Below the pieces are notes generated by a model. It was not told the DNA's origin, made no database searches, and saw only the letters and a list, made by a program, of their open reading frames with translations. 64,000 nucleotides of DNA from assembly GCF_041435215.1 (NCBI RefSeq), contig NZ_CP108394.1, positions 8,308,001 through 8,372,000 of the forward strand, read 5' to 3'. This DNA is from Streptomyces sp. NBC_01314 (GTDB lineage Bacteria > Actinomycetota > Actinomycetes > Streptomycetales > Streptomycetaceae). Shown in pieces: positions 43,390 to 54,303 of this stretch; the first letter of the stretch is position 1; every line of letters starts with the position of its first letter. Made by a program: the position numbers and the translations under genes.

Positions 43390-44037
43390 GTGAACAGGAA
43401 ACCCGAACTGAGGGGCCGGGCCGCCCGTCTCGCGCGGCTCCTGCCGGTGCGGGCCAAGGGAGCCGCACGCACCCCGTTCGTCCTTCTCGTCGTGCTGTTG
43501 CTGGGCGGCGGCCTCATCGGCCTCCTCGTGCTGAACTCCGCGCTCAGTGAAGGGTCGTTCAAGCTCGACGACCTCCAGGACGACGTGAAGAGCTACACCG
43601 ACGAGGAACAGGCGCTCCAACGGGACGTGGACGCCTACTCCGCGCCCGACGCGCTTCAGCGCCGCGCCCGCGAGCTGGGCATGGTCCCAGGGGGCGACCC
43701 GGCTTTCCTGAACCCCGACGGCACGGTCAAGGGCGTACCGAGCGCCGCCCAGCAGTCCGTGGCCCGTATGCCGCTGGTCCTCGCGCCCGAGGTCCTCGAC
43801 CCCGGCCCGCCCGCGAGCCCCACGCCCACCCCCACCCCTACATCCACGCCCCCGTCCAGGCCCTCGGCCACTGTGACGCCGTCCCAGCCGCCTCCGCCGT
43901 CCCAGCCGCCTCAGCCGTCCCGGCCGTCGCCGGAGACGCCGCAGACGCCGGAGCCCGCGGGCACCCCCACGCCCACCCCCCCACCCACCAGCCCGTTCGT
44001 ACAGTCCACCCAGCTCCCGACGACCCCCGGCAGGTGA
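43390..44037 (+). CDS. ftsL: cell division protein FtsL, with long Pro-rich tail
   Basis: 215 residues, about twice the usual FtsL. A cytoplasmic basic N-terminus, one membrane helix near 30-51 (FVLLVVLLLGGGLIGLLVL), and a short coiled coil with the FtsL/DivIC pattern (LQDDVKSYTDEEQALQ, ALQRRARELGMVPG) to about 103. After residue 135 some 75 residues are almost all Pro, Thr and Ser, placed outside the membrane. Part of the FtsQLB complex that activates FtsW-FtsI. GTG follows GGGAGGG; the stop overlaps ftsI as GTGA. Confidence 0.87.
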   Translation: MNRKPELRGRAARLARLLPVRAKGAARTPFVLLVVLLLGGGLIGLLVLNSALSEGSFKLDDLQDDVKSYTDEEQALQRDVDAYSAPDALQRRARELGMVPGGDPAFLNPDGTVKGVPSAAQQSVARMPLVLAPEVLDPGPPASPTPTPTPTSTPPSRPSATVTPSQPPPPSQPPQPSRPSPETPQTPEPAGTPTPTPPPTSPFVQSTQLPTTPGR

Positions 44038-46010
44038 CGGAAGTGGCCGATTCAGGCAGGCAGCCCCCCCGCCGCCGCGTACCCGGACCCGCCCGGCCCG
44101 TGCGTCCGGGCGGCCAGCAGCGCCGGCCGGGCCCCGGTTCCCGCCCCGCCGCGCAGCGCCGCCCGGCCTCGCCCCGGCCGCCGGCCGCCCGCACCATCCG
44201 CCTGGGCAGCCCGCGCCCGCGACTGCGCATGGTGAGCCTCGCGCTGACCCTGGTGATGATCGCCTTCGTCGTACGGCTGCTGCAGGTGCAGGCCGTCGAC
44301 GCGAGCGAGTACGCGGCCAAAGCCGACCGGAACCGGTACGTCGGCCGGGTGCTGGCCGCCGAGCGGGGCGGGATCACCGACCGCAACGGCGTCGCCCTGG
44401 CGATCAGCACCGACGCCAACGACATCACGGCCGACCCGACGATGTTCACGCGCGAGCAGCTGAGGATCGACGACGGACCCGAGCAGGCGGCCGCGCTCCT
44501 CGCGCCGATCCTCGGCGCGGACCAGGAGACGCTCACCGAGAGGCTGCGCACCAAGAACACGCGCTATGTGCTCCTCGCCCGCCGCCAGACCCCCCAGGTC
44601 TGGAACCAGATCAGGGACCTGAAGTCCGCGCTCGTCCAGCGGGCCGAGGACGAGAAGGGCACGGTCAACGTCCTGGCCGGCGTCTTCCAGGAGCCCAGCA
44701 GCAAGCGCGTGTATCCCAACGGCGACCTCGCCGCCGGGATACTGGGCTGGGTCAACGCCGAGGGCAAGGGCGGCGGCGGCATCGAGCAGCAGTTGAACAA
44801 CCGTTTGGCAGGCAAGGACGGCAAGATCCGCTACGCCCAGTCCGGCGGCCGTCTCGTGCCCACCGCGGGTTCCACCGAGACGCCCGCCGTGGCCGGCTCC
44901 GACGTCGAGCTGACCATCGACCGCGACATCCAGTGGGCCGCGCAGAACGCCATCACCGAGCAGGTGAAGAAGTCCAAGGCCGACCGCGGCTACGTGATCG
45001 TGCAGGACACCCGCACCGGCGAGGTCCTCGCCATGGCAAACTCGCCCAGCTTCGACCCGAACGACCTCACGAAGGCCGACCCGGACGCGCTGGGCAACGC
45101 GGCCCTCCAGGACGCCTACGAGCCCGGCTCCACCGCCAAGGTCATGTCGATGGCCGCGGTGCTGGAGGAGAACGTCGCGACGCCGGGTACGCACGTCACC
45201 GTGCCCAACCGGCTGCACCGCGGCGACCGGCTCTTCAAGGACGACATCGACCACCAGACCTGGTACCTGACGCTCAACGGCGTGCTCGCCAAGTCCAGCA
45301 ACATCGGCACCATCCTCGCCACCGGCGAACTGGGCAGGAACCAACGCGAGTCCAACAGGATCCTCCACTCGTACCTGCGCAAGTTCGGCATCGGCGGCTA
45401 CAGCGGCCTCGACTTCCCCGGCGAGACCAAGGGCATCCTCGCCGCGCCCGACGACTGGTCGACCTCGCAGCAGTACACGATTCCCTTCGGTCAGGGTGTG
45501 TCGATGAACGCCATGCAGGCGGCCTCCGTCTACTCGACGATCGCCAACGGCGGCGTACGCGTCGAACCGACCCTCGTACGAGGCACGAAGGGGCCGGACG
45601 GCCGCTTCACCCCCGCTCCGAAGCCCGAGAAGAGCCGGGTCGTGAGCGAGAAGACGGCGAAGAGCCTCGCCCGGATGCTGGAGTCCGTCGTGGACGACGA
45701 GGAGGGCACGGGCACCAGGGCGCGCATCCCCGGCTACCGGGTCGCGGGCAAGACGGGTACGGCCAACCGTGTGGATCCGGCCACCGGCAGATACCGCGGC
45801 TACACCTCGTCGTTCGCCGGGTTCGCGCCCGCCGACAACCCGAGGATCACCGTCTACTGCGCGATCCAGAACGCCACCAAGGGCAACTACTTCGGCGGCC
45901 AGATCTGTGGCCCCATCTACAAGGAGGTCATGGAGTTCGCCCTGAAGACCCTCCAGGTTCCGCCCACCGGGGCGAAGCCCGCGAACCTGCCCGTCGCCTT
46001 CACACCCTGA
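44034..46010 (+). CDS. ftsI: septal peptidoglycan transpeptidase FtsI (PBP3)
   Basis: 658 residues. A basic Pro/Arg-rich cytoplasmic tail of about 60 residues, one membrane helix (LALTLVMIAFVVRLLQV) and a class B PBP pedestal precede the transpeptidase domain. Active-site motifs: STAK with the acyl-enzyme Ser366, SSN at 421-423 and KTGT at 573-576. Cross-links septal peptidoglycan together with FtsW and is the beta-lactam target. Required for sporulation septation in Streptomyces. Confidence 0.96.
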   Translation: MTEVADSGRQPPRRRVPGPARPVRPGGQQRRPGPGSRPAAQRRPASPRPPAARTIRLGSPRPRLRMVSLALTLVMIAFVVRLLQVQAVDASEYAAKADRNRYVGRVLAAERGGITDRNGVALAISTDANDITADPTMFTREQLRIDDGPEQAAALLAPILGADQETLTERLRTKNTRYVLLARRQTPQVWNQIRDLKSALVQRAEDEKGTVNVLAGVFQEPSSKRVYPNGDLAAGILGWVNAEGKGGGGIEQQLNNRLAGKDGKIRYAQSGGRLVPTAGSTETPAVAGSDVELTIDRDIQWAAQNAITEQVKKSKADRGYVIVQDTRTGEVLAMANSPSFDPNDLTKADPDALGNAALQDAYEPGSTAKVMSMAAVLEENVATPGTHVTVPNRLHRGDRLFKDDIDHQTWYLTLNGVLAKSSNIGTILATGELGRNQRESNRILHSYLRKFGIGGYSGLDFPGETKGILAAPDDWSTSQQYTIPFGQGVSMNAMQAASVYSTIANGGVRVEPTLVRGTKGPDGRFTPAPKPEKSRVVSEKTAKSLARMLESVVDDEEGTGTRARIPGYRVAGKTGTANRVDPATGRYRGYTSSFAGFAPADNPRITVYCAIQNATKGNYFGGQICGPIYKEVMEFALKTLQVPPTGAKPANLPVAFTP

Positions 46011-46072
46011 ACCGCCTCCTGACCACATCCTGATCCACCCGCCGATCAGCGCGACCAGCCAGGAACCGACTC

Positions 46073-47794
46073 GTGACCATGATCACTCCCGACCCCGGGA
46101 ACCGCGGGGCGCAGCCCCGCTCGCACAATCCCTCGCCCACCCGTCCCGCCTCACCGCCCTTGCCGGACCGCGCTCCGCGCGGGCTCGCCTTTGGCTCCGG
46201 CGGGGGTGTGCCCGGTACGCTCACCGCCGTGCCACACGCTGATCAGTCCCAAACCACCCAGAAGGACGTTCCCGTGACATATCCGGGACCGCCCAGGCCG
46301 ATCCAGGTCTCCGCCACACCCCTCGCGGAGCTCGCCGGCCAGGTGGGTGCCGAGCAGCCGGGGAGCGCCGCGGAGGTCACGGGCATCACCCATGACTCGC
46401 GGTCCGTCCGTCCCGGCGACGTGTACGCCGCCCTGCCCGGTGCCCGGCTGCACGGCGCCGACTTCGTGGACCAGGCGGTCGGCCTCGGCGCCGTCGCCGT
46501 GCTCACCGACCCGAGCGGCGCCGAGCGCGTCGCCGCCACCGGGCTCCCCGCGCTCGTCGTGGAGAACCCGCGCGCGCGGATGGGCGGGCTGGCGGCCACG
46601 ATCTACGGTCACCCGGGCCGCGACCTGCTCCAGATCGGCATCACCGGCACCTCCGGTAAGACCACCACCGCGTACCTCGTCGAGGGCGGTCTGCGGACCG
46701 TGCGCTCCACGGGTCTCATCGGCACGGTCGAGACGCGCATCGGCGACGAGCGCATCAAGTCCGAGCGGACCACCCCCGAGGCCACCGACCTCCAGGCCCT
46801 GTTCGCGGTCATGCGTGAACGCGGTGTCGACTCGGTCGTCATGGAGGTGTCCAGCCACGCGCTGGTCCTCGGCCGGGTCGACGGCTGCGTCTTCGACGTG
46901 GCGGTCTTCAACAACCTCAGCCCGGAGCACATGGAGTTCCACTCCGGCATGGAGGACTACTTCCGGGCCAAGGCACAGCTCTTCACACCGGAACGCAGCA
47001 GGCTCGGCGTCGTCAACCTCGACGACGAGTACGGCCGCCGGCTCGTCGACGAAGCCACCGTCCCAATCGTCACCTTCTCCGCCGAGGGGCACCCGGACGC
47101 CGACTGGCGCGCAGAGGACGTCCAGGTCGGGCCGATGGACTCGACGTTCACGGTGGTCGGGCCCAAGGGCGAGCGGATCACCGCCCGGGCGCCGCTGCCG
47201 GGCTCCTTCAACGTCGCCAACACCCTGGCGGCCGTCGCCGCGCTGGCCGTCGCCGGGATCGACCCGCAGACCGCTGCCGACGGCATCGCCGCCGTACCGG
47301 GTGTGCCGGGCCGGCTGGAGCGCGTGGACGCCGGGCAGCCGTATCTCGCGGTCGTCGACTACGCCCACAAGACGGACGCCGTCGAGTCGGTCCTCAAGGC
47401 GCTGCGCAAGGTCACCGAGGGCAGCCTGCACGTCGTGCTCGGCTGCGGCGGCGACCGGGACAGGACCAAACGCGCGCCGATGGGCGCCGCCATGGCCCGG
47501 CTCTCCGACACCGCCGTACTGACCTCCGACAACCCCCGCTCCGAGGACCCCCTGGCGATCCTCGCGACCATGCTCGAAGGCGCGGCGTCCGTGCCGGCGC
47601 ACGAGCGCGGCGACGTCCTCCTCTTCGAGGACCGGGCCGCCGCGATCACCGCGGCGGTGGCCCGCGCACAGCCGGGCGACACCGTGCTGGTCGCGGGCAA
47701 GGGCCACGAGCAGGGCCAGGACATCGCCGGCGTGGTACGTCCCTTCGACGACCGCCAGGTGCTTCGCGAAGCTATCCAGCAGACCCAGGGATGA
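46073..47794 (+). CDS. murE: UDP-MurNAc-tripeptide synthetase
   Basis: 573 residues. Adds diaminopimelate to UDP-MurNAc-dipeptide. ATP loop GITGTSGKTTT, carbamylated-Lys region, and the DNPRSEDP motif that selects diaminopimelate (the LL form would be expected in Streptomyces). The first 65-70 residues, Pro/Arg/Gly-rich, precede the family domain and are not conserved; later GTG starts at 46229 or 46274 would remove them. AGGAA lies 9 bases before the GTG at 46073. Confidence 0.93.
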   Translation: MTMITPDPGNRGAQPRSHNPSPTRPASPPLPDRAPRGLAFGSGGGVPGTLTAVPHADQSQTTQKDVPVTYPGPPRPIQVSATPLAELAGQVGAEQPGSAAEVTGITHDSRSVRPGDVYAALPGARLHGADFVDQAVGLGAVAVLTDPSGAERVAATGLPALVVENPRARMGGLAATIYGHPGRDLLQIGITGTSGKTTTAYLVEGGLRTVRSTGLIGTVETRIGDERIKSERTTPEATDLQALFAVMRERGVDSVVMEVSSHALVLGRVDGCVFDVAVFNNLSPEHMEFHSGMEDYFRAKAQLFTPERSRLGVVNLDDEYGRRLVDEATVPIVTFSAEGHPDADWRAEDVQVGPMDSTFTVVGPKGERITARAPLPGSFNVANTLAAVAALAVAGIDPQTAADGIAAVPGVPGRLERVDAGQPYLAVVDYAHKTDAVESVLKALRKVTEGSLHVVLGCGGDRDRTKRAPMGAAMARLSDTAVLTSDNPRSEDPLAILATMLEGAASVPAHERGDVLLFEDRAAAITAAVARAQPGDTVLVAGKGHEQGQDIAGVVRPFDDRQVLREAIQQTQG

Positions 47795-47798
47795 ACTT

Positions 47799-49229
47799 GT
47801 GATCGCCCTCTCCCTCGCCGAGATCGCAGAAGTCGTCGGCGGGCAGACGCACGACATACCGGATCCGTCGGCGCAGGTCACCGGACCGGTCGTCCGGGAC
47901 TCCCGTGAAGTGGAGCCCGGCAGCCTCTTCGTCGCCTTCGTGGGCGAGCGCGTGGACGGGCACGACTACGCGGCCGCGGTCGTCGAGGCGGGTGCGGCAG
48001 CTGTGCTGGCGTCCCGTCCCGTCGGCGTGCCCGCGATCGTCGTGACCGACGTCCAGGCCGCGCTCGGCGCCCTCGCCCGGCACGTCGTCCAGAAGCTCGG
48101 TGCCACCCTCGTGGCCCTCACCGGCTCCGCGGGCAAGACCAGCACCAAGGACCTCATCGCACAGGTACTCCGGCGCAAGGCGCCGACGGTGTTCACGCCC
48201 GGCTCCCTCAACAACGAGATCGGGCTGCCCCTCACCGCGCTCAGCGCCACGGAGGAGACCCGTTTCCTGGTGCTGGAGATGGGCGCCCGGGGCGTCGGCC
48301 ACATCCGCTACCTCACCGGCCTGACCCCGCCGAGGATCGGCCTCGTGCTGAACGTCGGCACCGCCCACATCGGCGAGTTCGGCGGCCGTGAGCAGATCGC
48401 GCAGGCCAAGGGCGAGCTGGTGGAGGCCCTGCCGTCCGCGGAGGAGGGCGGCGCCGCGATCCTCAACGCCGACGACCCCCTCGTCCGGGCCATGGCGTCC
48501 CGTACGAAGGCCCGGGTGATCTTCTTCGGAGAGTCCGGCGAAGCGGACGTACGCGCCGAGAACGTGACGCTCACGGACGCCGGACAGCCCGTGTTCAGGC
48601 TTCACACACCCTCCGGTGCAAGCGATGTGACCATGCGCCTGTACGGTGAGCACCACGTGTCGAACGCGCTCGCCGCGGCCGCCGTCGCCCATGAGCTGGG
48701 CATGTCCGCAGACGAGATCGCCACCGCGCTCTCCGAGGCGGGCTCCCTCTCCCGCTGGCGCATGGAGGTCACCGAGCGCCCGGACGGCGTGACGGTCGTC
48801 AACGACGCCTACAACGCGAACCCCGAGTCCATGCGAGCCGCTCTGCGCGCGCTCGCGGCGATGGGCAAGGCCGCACAGGCACATGGGGGACGTACGTGGG
48901 CGGTGCTCGGCAAGATGGCCGAGCTCGGGGACGAATCGCTCGCCGAGCACGACGCGGTCGGACGGCTCGCCGTCCGGCTCAATGTCGGCAAGCTCGTCGC
49001 GGTCGGGGGCAGGGAAGCGTCCTGGCTGCAACTGGGCGCATATAACGAGGGTTCGTGGGGTGAGGAGTCGGTGCACGTGTCCGACGCACAGGCGGCGGTC
49101 GACCTGTTGCGCAGTCAGTTGCGCCCGGGAGACGTCGTACTCGTGAAGGCGTCCCGGTCGGTCGGGCTCGAGAGCGTGGCGCAGGCGCTGCTCGACAGCG
49201 GCAACGAGGGTGAGGTTGCCGCCCGATGA
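47799..49229 (+). CDS. murF: UDP-MurNAc-tripeptide:D-Ala-D-Ala ligase
   Basis: 476 residues, usual size. Motifs: [14 protein letters not shown] (ATP loop), [21 protein letters not shown] and [17 protein letters not shown]. Adds D-Ala-D-Ala to complete the UDP-MurNAc-pentapeptide. It starts 4 bases after murE and overlaps mraY by ATGA at its end. Confidence 0.96.
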   Translation: MIALSLAEIAEVVGGQTHDIPDPSAQVTGPVVRDSREVEPGSLFVAFVGERVDGHDYAAAVVEAGAAAVLASRPVGVPAIVVTDVQAALGALARHVVQKLGATLVALTGSAGKTSTKDLIAQVLRRKAPTVFTPGSLNNEIGLPLTALSATEETRFLVLEMGARGVGHIRYLTGLTPPRIGLVLNVGTAHIGEFGGREQIAQAKGELVEALPSAEEGGAAILNADDPLVRAMASRTKARVIFFGESGEADVRAENVTLTDAGQPVFRLHTPSGASDVTMRLYGEHHVSNALAAAAVAHELGMSADEIATALSEAGSLSRWRMEVTERPDGVTVVNDAYNANPESMRAALRALAAMGKAAQAHGGRTWAVLGKMAELGDESLAEHDAVGRLAVRLNVGKLVAVGGREASWLQLGAYNEGSWGEESVHVSDAQAAVDLLRSQLRPGDVVLVKASRSVGLESVAQALLDSGNEGEVAAR

Positions 49230-50299
49230 TGAAGCAGATCCTGTTCGCAGGAGTCATTGGTCTCTTTCTGACCCTGGTCGGCACCCCGCTGCTGATCAAG
49301 CTGCTGGCTCGCAAGGGCTACGGCCAGTACATCCGCGACGACGGCCCGCGCACGCACGGCAGCAAGCGCGGTACGCCGACGATGGGTGGTATCGCCTTCA
49401 TCCTGGCGACGATCGTCGCGTACTTCCTCGCCAAGGTGATCACGGGCCAGCCGCCGACCTTCTCCGGTCTGCTGGTGCTCGGCCTGATGGGCGGCATGGG
49501 CCTCGTCGGCTTCCTCGACGACTACATCAAGATCGTCAAGCGCCGTTCGCTCGGTCTGCGGGCCAAGGCCAAGATGGCCGGCCAGCTGATCGTCGGCATC
49601 AGTTTCGCGGTCCTCGCGCTGCAGTTCCCGGACGTCCGCGACCAGACCCCGGCCTCCACCAAGATCTCCTTCGTGCAGGACTTCGGCTGGACCATCGGCC
49701 CGGTGCTGTTCGTCATCTGGGCGTTGTTCATGATCCTCGCCATGTCGAACGGCGTGAACCTGACCGACGGTCTGGACGGCCTCGCCACCGGCGCCTCCGT
49801 GCTCGTCTTCGGCGCGTACACCTTCATCGGCGTCTGGCAGTTCCAGGAGTCCTGCGCCAACACGCTGACCCTGACCAACCCGGGCGCCTGTTACGAGGTA
49901 CGAGATCCACTCGACCTGGCGATCGTGGCCTCCGCGCTGATGGGCGCCTGCCTCGGCTTCCTGTGGTGGAACACCTCGCCGGCCAAGATCTTCATGGGTG
50001 ACACCGGTTCGCTGGCCCTGGGCGGCGCGCTCGCGGGTCTCGCGATCTGCTCCCGCACCGAGCTGCTGCTCGCGCTCCTCGGCGGTCTGTTCGTCCTCAT
50101 CACGATGTCGGTCGTCATCCAGGTCGGCTCGTTCAAGCTCACCGGCAAGCGCGTCTTCCGCATGGCCCCGCTCCAGCACCACTTCGAGCTCAAGGGGTGG
50201 TCCGAGGTCCTTGTCGTGGTCCGCTTCTGGATCATCCAGGGCATCTGCGTGATCGTCGGACTGGGCCTCTTCTACGCGGGATGGGCGGCCGACAAGTGA
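49226..50299 (+). CDS. mraY: phospho-MurNAc-pentapeptide translocase (lipid I synthase)
   Basis: 357 residues, ten predicted membrane helices. Signatures: [32 protein letters not shown] with the catalytic Asp pair, [24 protein letters not shown] and [10 protein letters not shown]. Transfers phospho-MurNAc-pentapeptide to undecaprenyl phosphate. ATGA overlap with murF and GTGA overlap with murD. Confidence 0.97.
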   Translation: MMKQILFAGVIGLFLTLVGTPLLIKLLARKGYGQYIRDDGPRTHGSKRGTPTMGGIAFILATIVAYFLAKVITGQPPTFSGLLVLGLMGGMGLVGFLDDYIKIVKRRSLGLRAKAKMAGQLIVGISFAVLALQFPDVRDQTPASTKISFVQDFGWTIGPVLFVIWALFMILAMSNGVNLTDGLDGLATGASVLVFGAYTFIGVWQFQESCANTLTLTNPGACYEVRDPLDLAIVASALMGACLGFLWWNTSPAKIFMGDTGSLALGGALAGLAICSRTELLLALLGGLFVLITMSVVIQVGSFKLTGKRVFRMAPLQHHFELKGWSEVLVVVRFWIIQGICVIVGLGLFYAGWAADK

Positions 50300-51708
50300 C
50301 CGACTGGCAGGGCAGGCGTGTCACCGTCGCCGGGCTCGGTGTCTCCGGCATCCCGGCGGCCAAGGTCCTGCGCGGCCTCGGCGCCACCGTCACGGTCGTC
50401 AACGACGGCGAGGACGAGCGCGCCCGGGCGCAGGCGGCGGACCTGGAGGCGCTCGGCATCACCGTGCGCCTCGGCGACGGCGCAACCCTGCCGGAGGGCA
50501 CCGAACTCGTCGTCACGACCCCCGGCTGGAAACCCGATAAACCGCTCTTCGCGGCGGCCCGTGCGGCCGGTCTGGAGATCTGGGGCGACGTCGAGCTGGC
50601 GTGGCGGCTGCGGGGACCGGACGCAGCCCCCTGGCTGGCCGTCACGGGCACCAACGGCAAGACCACGACCGTCCAGATGCTCGCCTCGATCCTGACGGCG
50701 GCGGGCCTGCGCACGGCCGCCGTCGGCAACATCGGGGTCTCGCTGCTGGACGTCGTCCTGGGCGACGAGCAGTACGACGTGCTGGCCGTCGAGTTGTCGA
50801 GCTACCAGCTCCACTGGGCGCCCTCCCTGCGCGCCCACTCCGCCGCCGTCCTCAACCTCGCCCCCGACCACCTCGACTGGCACGGCTCCATGGAGGCTTA
50901 CGCCGCCGACAAGGGCCGCATCTACGAGGGCAATCGGGTCGCGTGTGTCTACAACGTGGCCGACAAGGCCACCGAGGACCTGGTGCGCGAGGCGGACGTC
51001 GAGGAGGGCTGCCGGGCCGTCGGGTTCACGCTCGGCACACCGGGGCCGTCCCAACTCGGCGTGGTGGACGGCATCCTGGTCGACCGCGCCTTCGTCGACA
51101 ACCGGCAGAAGAACGCCCAGGAACTCGCCGAGGTCTCGGACGTGAACCCGCCGGCCCCGCACAACATCGCCAACGCCCTCGCGGCGGCGGCCCTCGCCCG
51201 GGCCTTCGGGGTGCCCGCCGCGGCCGTACGGGACGGGCTGAGGGCCTTCACGCCGGACGCGCACCGCATCGCGCACGTGGCCGACGTGGACGGCGTCGCG
51301 TACATCGACGACTCCAAGGCCACCAACACGCACGCCGCGCAGGCCTCGTTGGCGGCGTACGAGTCGATCGTGTGGATCGCGGGCGGACTCGCCAAGGGTG
51401 CCACCTTCGACGAACTCGTCGCCGGTGCGGCCGGGCGGCTACGGGGCGTCGTGCTGATCGGAGCGGATCGCGAGCTGATCCGGGAAGCGCTCACGCGACA
51501 CGCGCCCGAAGTGCCGGTCGTCGACCTCGACCGGACCGACACTGGGGCGATGCTCGCCGCCGTCCGCGAGGCGCGGACGCTGGCGCGGGCGGGTGACACG
51601 GTGCTCCTGGCGCCGGCCTGCGCGTCGATGGACATGTTCGTCAACTACAACAAGCGTGGGGACGCGTTCGCGGAGGCTGTGCGCGAACTCTCCTCCGCGG
51701 ACGGCTGA
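50296..51708 (+). CDS. murD: UDP-MurNAc-L-Ala:D-Glu ligase
   Basis: 470 residues. Motifs: [17 protein letters not shown] at the N-terminus, [23 protein letters not shown] and [13 protein letters not shown]. Adds D-Glu in the cytoplasm. GTG at 50296 overlaps the mraY stop. Confidence 0.96.
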   Translation: MTDWQGRRVTVAGLGVSGIPAAKVLRGLGATVTVVNDGEDERARAQAADLEALGITVRLGDGATLPEGTELVVTTPGWKPDKPLFAAARAAGLEIWGDVELAWRLRGPDAAPWLAVTGTNGKTTTVQMLASILTAAGLRTAAVGNIGVSLLDVVLGDEQYDVLAVELSSYQLHWAPSLRAHSAAVLNLAPDHLDWHGSMEAYAADKGRIYEGNRVACVYNVADKATEDLVREADVEEGCRAVGFTLGTPGPSQLGVVDGILVDRAFVDNRQKNAQELAEVSDVNPPAPHNIANALAAAALARAFGVPAAAVRDGLRAFTPDAHRIAHVADVDGVAYIDDSKATNTHAAQASLAAYESIVWIAGGLAKGATFDELVAGAAGRLRGVVLIGADRELIREALTRHAPEVPVVDLDRTDTGAMLAAVREARTLARAGDTVLLAPACASMDMFVNYNKRGDAFAEAVRELSSADG

Positions 51709-51796
51709 CCCGGCCCGGCTTCGCCTGGCGGCGCCGGGTGAAACTGGGAGGGACGCGTGACACGGATGTGGTCGGTCGGCGGCGAAGGCGCCCCCG

Positions 51797-53146
51797 ATGC
51801 CGAGTAGCCGTACGAGCCGTGCGCCCCTCCAGCGCGTCACACGACGGCCGCCGCTCTCGCGACCGCCGCGGGAGAACCCCGTGCGGCGGTTCCTCACCCG
51901 GGCACGCAAGGCGTGGGACCGGCCGCTGACCGCGTACTACCTGATCCTCGGCGGCAGTCTGCTGATCACCGTGCTGGGTCTGGTGATGGTCTACTCGGCC
52001 TCCCAGATCACGGCGTTGCAGAAGTCGCTGCCGGGGACCTTCTTCTTCCGCAAGCAGTTCCTCGCGGCCACGATCGGCACCACGCTGCTGCTCGTGGCCT
52101 CGCGGATGCCGGTCAAGCTGCACCGGGCGCTGGCCTACCCGCTGCTGGCCGGCTGTGTGTTCCTGATGGCCCTGGTTCAGGTGCCCGGAATAGGGCAGTC
52201 GATCAACGGCAACCAGAACTGGATCGCCATCGGCGGCTCCTTCCAGATCCAGCCCAGCGAGTTCGGCAAGCTGGCGCTCGTGCTGTGGGGCGCCGACCTG
52301 ATGGCCCGCAAGGAGGACAAGCATCTGCTGACCCAGTGGAAGCACATGCTGGTGCCGCTCGTTCCGGTGGCGTTCATGCTCCTCGGGCTGATCATGCTCG
52401 GCGGCGACATGGGAACCGCGATCATTCTCACGGCGATCCTGTTCGGCCTGCTGTGGCTGGCGGGGGCGCCGACGCGGCTTTTCGTGGGCGTGCTGTCCAT
52501 CGCCGGGTTCATCGGGTTCGTCCTCATCAGGACCAGCGAGAACCGCATGGCCCGCCTGGCCTGCATCGGAGCCACCGAACCCCGTACGGACGGGGCCGAC
52601 TGCTGGCAGGCCGTGCACGGCATCTACGCCCTTGCCTCGGGCGGAATCTTCGGCTCCGGGCTCGGTGCCAGTGTGGAAAAATGGGGCCAACTCCCGGAAG
52701 CGCACACCGACTTCATCTTCGCCGTCACCGGTGAGGAACTGGGCCTCGCGGGGACGCTGTCGGTGCTCGCCCTCTTCGCGGCTCTAGGCTATGCGGGTAT
52801 CCGCGTGGCCGGACGCACGGAGGAACCCTTCGTCAGGTATGCCGCGGGAGGCGTGACCACCTGGATCACCGCTCAGGCAGTGATCAATATCGGTGCGGTG
52901 CTCGGTCTGCTGCCGATCGCCGGAGTCCCGCTCCCGCTGTTCTCCTACGGAGGTTCCGCCCTGCTGCCGACCATGTTCGCCATCGGGTTGTTGATCGCGT
53001 TCGCGCGCGACGAGCCCGCCGCACGGGCGGCGCTCGCCATGCGGCAACCCCGCTTTGGTAGAAAGCGTGGCGGCGGCCCTTCGGGGCCCGGGAGATGGAA
53101 CACGATGCGACGGCGTGCCTTGGCACGTTCGTCCGGAGAGCGGTGA
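51797..53146 (+). CDS. ftsW: SEDS peptidoglycan glycosyltransferase FtsW
   Basis: 449 residues with about ten membrane helices. An Arg/Pro-rich cytoplasmic tail of 40 residues precedes the first helix. SEDS signatures: GNQNWIAIGGSFQIQPSEFGKLAL (landmark INGNQNWI) with the catalytic Asp in an outer loop, IFGSGLGASVEKWGQLPEAHTDFIFAV and SYGGSALL. Polymerises lipid II at the septum together with FtsI. There is an 88-base gap after murD and no strong ribosome site, so the start is less sure. The C-terminus is basic. Confidence 0.94.
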   Translation: MPSSRTSRAPLQRVTRRPPLSRPPRENPVRRFLTRARKAWDRPLTAYYLILGGSLLITVLGLVMVYSASQITALQKSLPGTFFFRKQFLAATIGTTLLLVASRMPVKLHRALAYPLLAGCVFLMALVQVPGIGQSINGNQNWIAIGGSFQIQPSEFGKLALVLWGADLMARKEDKHLLTQWKHMLVPLVPVAFMLLGLIMLGGDMGTAIILTAILFGLLWLAGAPTRLFVGVLSIAGFIGFVLIRTSENRMARLACIGATEPRTDGADCWQAVHGIYALASGGIFGSGLGASVEKWGQLPEAHTDFIFAVTGEELGLAGTLSVLALFAALGYAGIRVAGRTEEPFVRYAAGGVTTWITAQAVINIGAVLGLLPIAGVPLPLFSYGGSALLPTMFAIGLLIAFARDEPAARAALAMRQPRFGRKRGGGPSGPGRWNTMRRRALARSSGER

Positions 53147-53152
53147 ATTTCG

Positions 53153-54250
53153 GTGCATGTCGTACTCGCCGGTGGCGGAACCGCCGGTCACATCGAGCCC
53201 GCGCTCGCGCTCGCGGACGCCCTGCGCAGGCAGGATCCGACCGTGGGCATCACGGCCCTGGGCACGGAGCGCGGCCTCGAGACGCGCCTCGTCCCCGAGC
53301 GCGGCTACGAACTCGCGCTGATCCCCGCCGTACCCCTGCCACGCAAGCCCACCCCCGAGCTGATCACCGTGCCCGGCCGGCTGCGCGGCACGATCAAGGC
53401 GACCGAGCAGATCCTGGAGCGCACCAAGGCGGACGCCGTCGTCGGCTTCGGCGGCTACGTCGCCCTGCCCGGCTACCTCGCCGCCAAGCGCCTCGGCGTG
53501 CCGATCATCGTCCACGAGGCCAACGCGCGCCCCGGTCTCGCCAACAAGATCGGCTCCCGGTACGCGGCCCAGGTCGCCGTCTCCACCCCGGACAGCAAGC
53601 TCCGTGACGCCCGCTACATCGGCATCCCGCTGCGCCGTGCCATCGCCACCCTCGACCGGGCCGCCGCCCGCCCCGAGGCGCGCGCACTGTTCGGCCTCGA
53701 CCCCAATCTGCCGACTCTGCTGGTCTCCGGCGGCTCCCAGGGCGCCCGCCGCCTCAACGAGGTCGTCCAGCAGGTCGCGCCCTACCTCCAGCAGGCCGGG
53801 ATCCAGATCCTGCACGCGGTCGGCCCGAAGAACGAACTGCCGCAGGTGCATCAGATGCCGGGAATGCCTCCGTACATCCCGGTACCGTACGTGGACCGGA
53901 TGGACCTCGCGTACGCCGCGGCCGACATGATGCTCTGCCGCGCGGGCGCGATGACCGTCGCCGAACTCTCCGCCGTCGGGCTCCCGGCCGCCTATGTCCC
54001 GCTGCCCATCGGCAACGGCGAACAGCGGCTGAACGCCCAGCCGGTGGTCAAGGCCGGTGGCGGACTGCTGGTCGACGACGCGGAACTGACGCCCCAGTGG
54101 GTGCAGCAGAACGTCCTGCCCGTCCTCGCCGACCCGCACCGGCTGTACGAGATGTCCCGCGCGGCCAGTGAGTTCGGCCGCCGGGACGCCGACGACCTGC
54201 TCGTCGGGATGGTGTACGAGGCGATCGCAGCCAAGCGTGGACGCCGCTAG
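53153..54250 (+). CDS. murG: UDP-GlcNAc:lipid I GlcNAc transferase
   Basis: 365 residues, GT28 family. G-loops: HVVLAGGGTAGHIEPALALADAL (first 20 residues are the key) and LLVSGGSQGARRLNE; donor-binding stretch CRAGAMTVAELSAVGLPA and PLPIGNGEQRLNA. Converts lipid I to lipid II on the inner membrane face. 6 bases after ftsW. Confidence 0.96.
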   Translation: MHVVLAGGGTAGHIEPALALADALRRQDPTVGITALGTERGLETRLVPERGYELALIPAVPLPRKPTPELITVPGRLRGTIKATEQILERTKADAVVGFGGYVALPGYLAAKRLGVPIIVHEANARPGLANKIGSRYAAQVAVSTPDSKLRDARYIGIPLRRAIATLDRAAARPEARALFGLDPNLPTLLVSGGSQGARRLNEVVQQVAPYLQQAGIQILHAVGPKNELPQVHQMPGMPPYIPVPYVDRMDLAYAAADMMLCRAGAMTVAELSAVGLPAAYVPLPIGNGEQRLNAQPVVKAGGGLLVDDAELTPQWVQQNVLPVLADPHRLYEMSRAASEFGRRDADDLLVGMVYEAIAAKRGRR

Positions 54251-54303
54251 GGAACTGATCGGCGAGTGAGGCGCCCCGGCGGTGAACCGAGCCAGGAGAG
54301 GGA

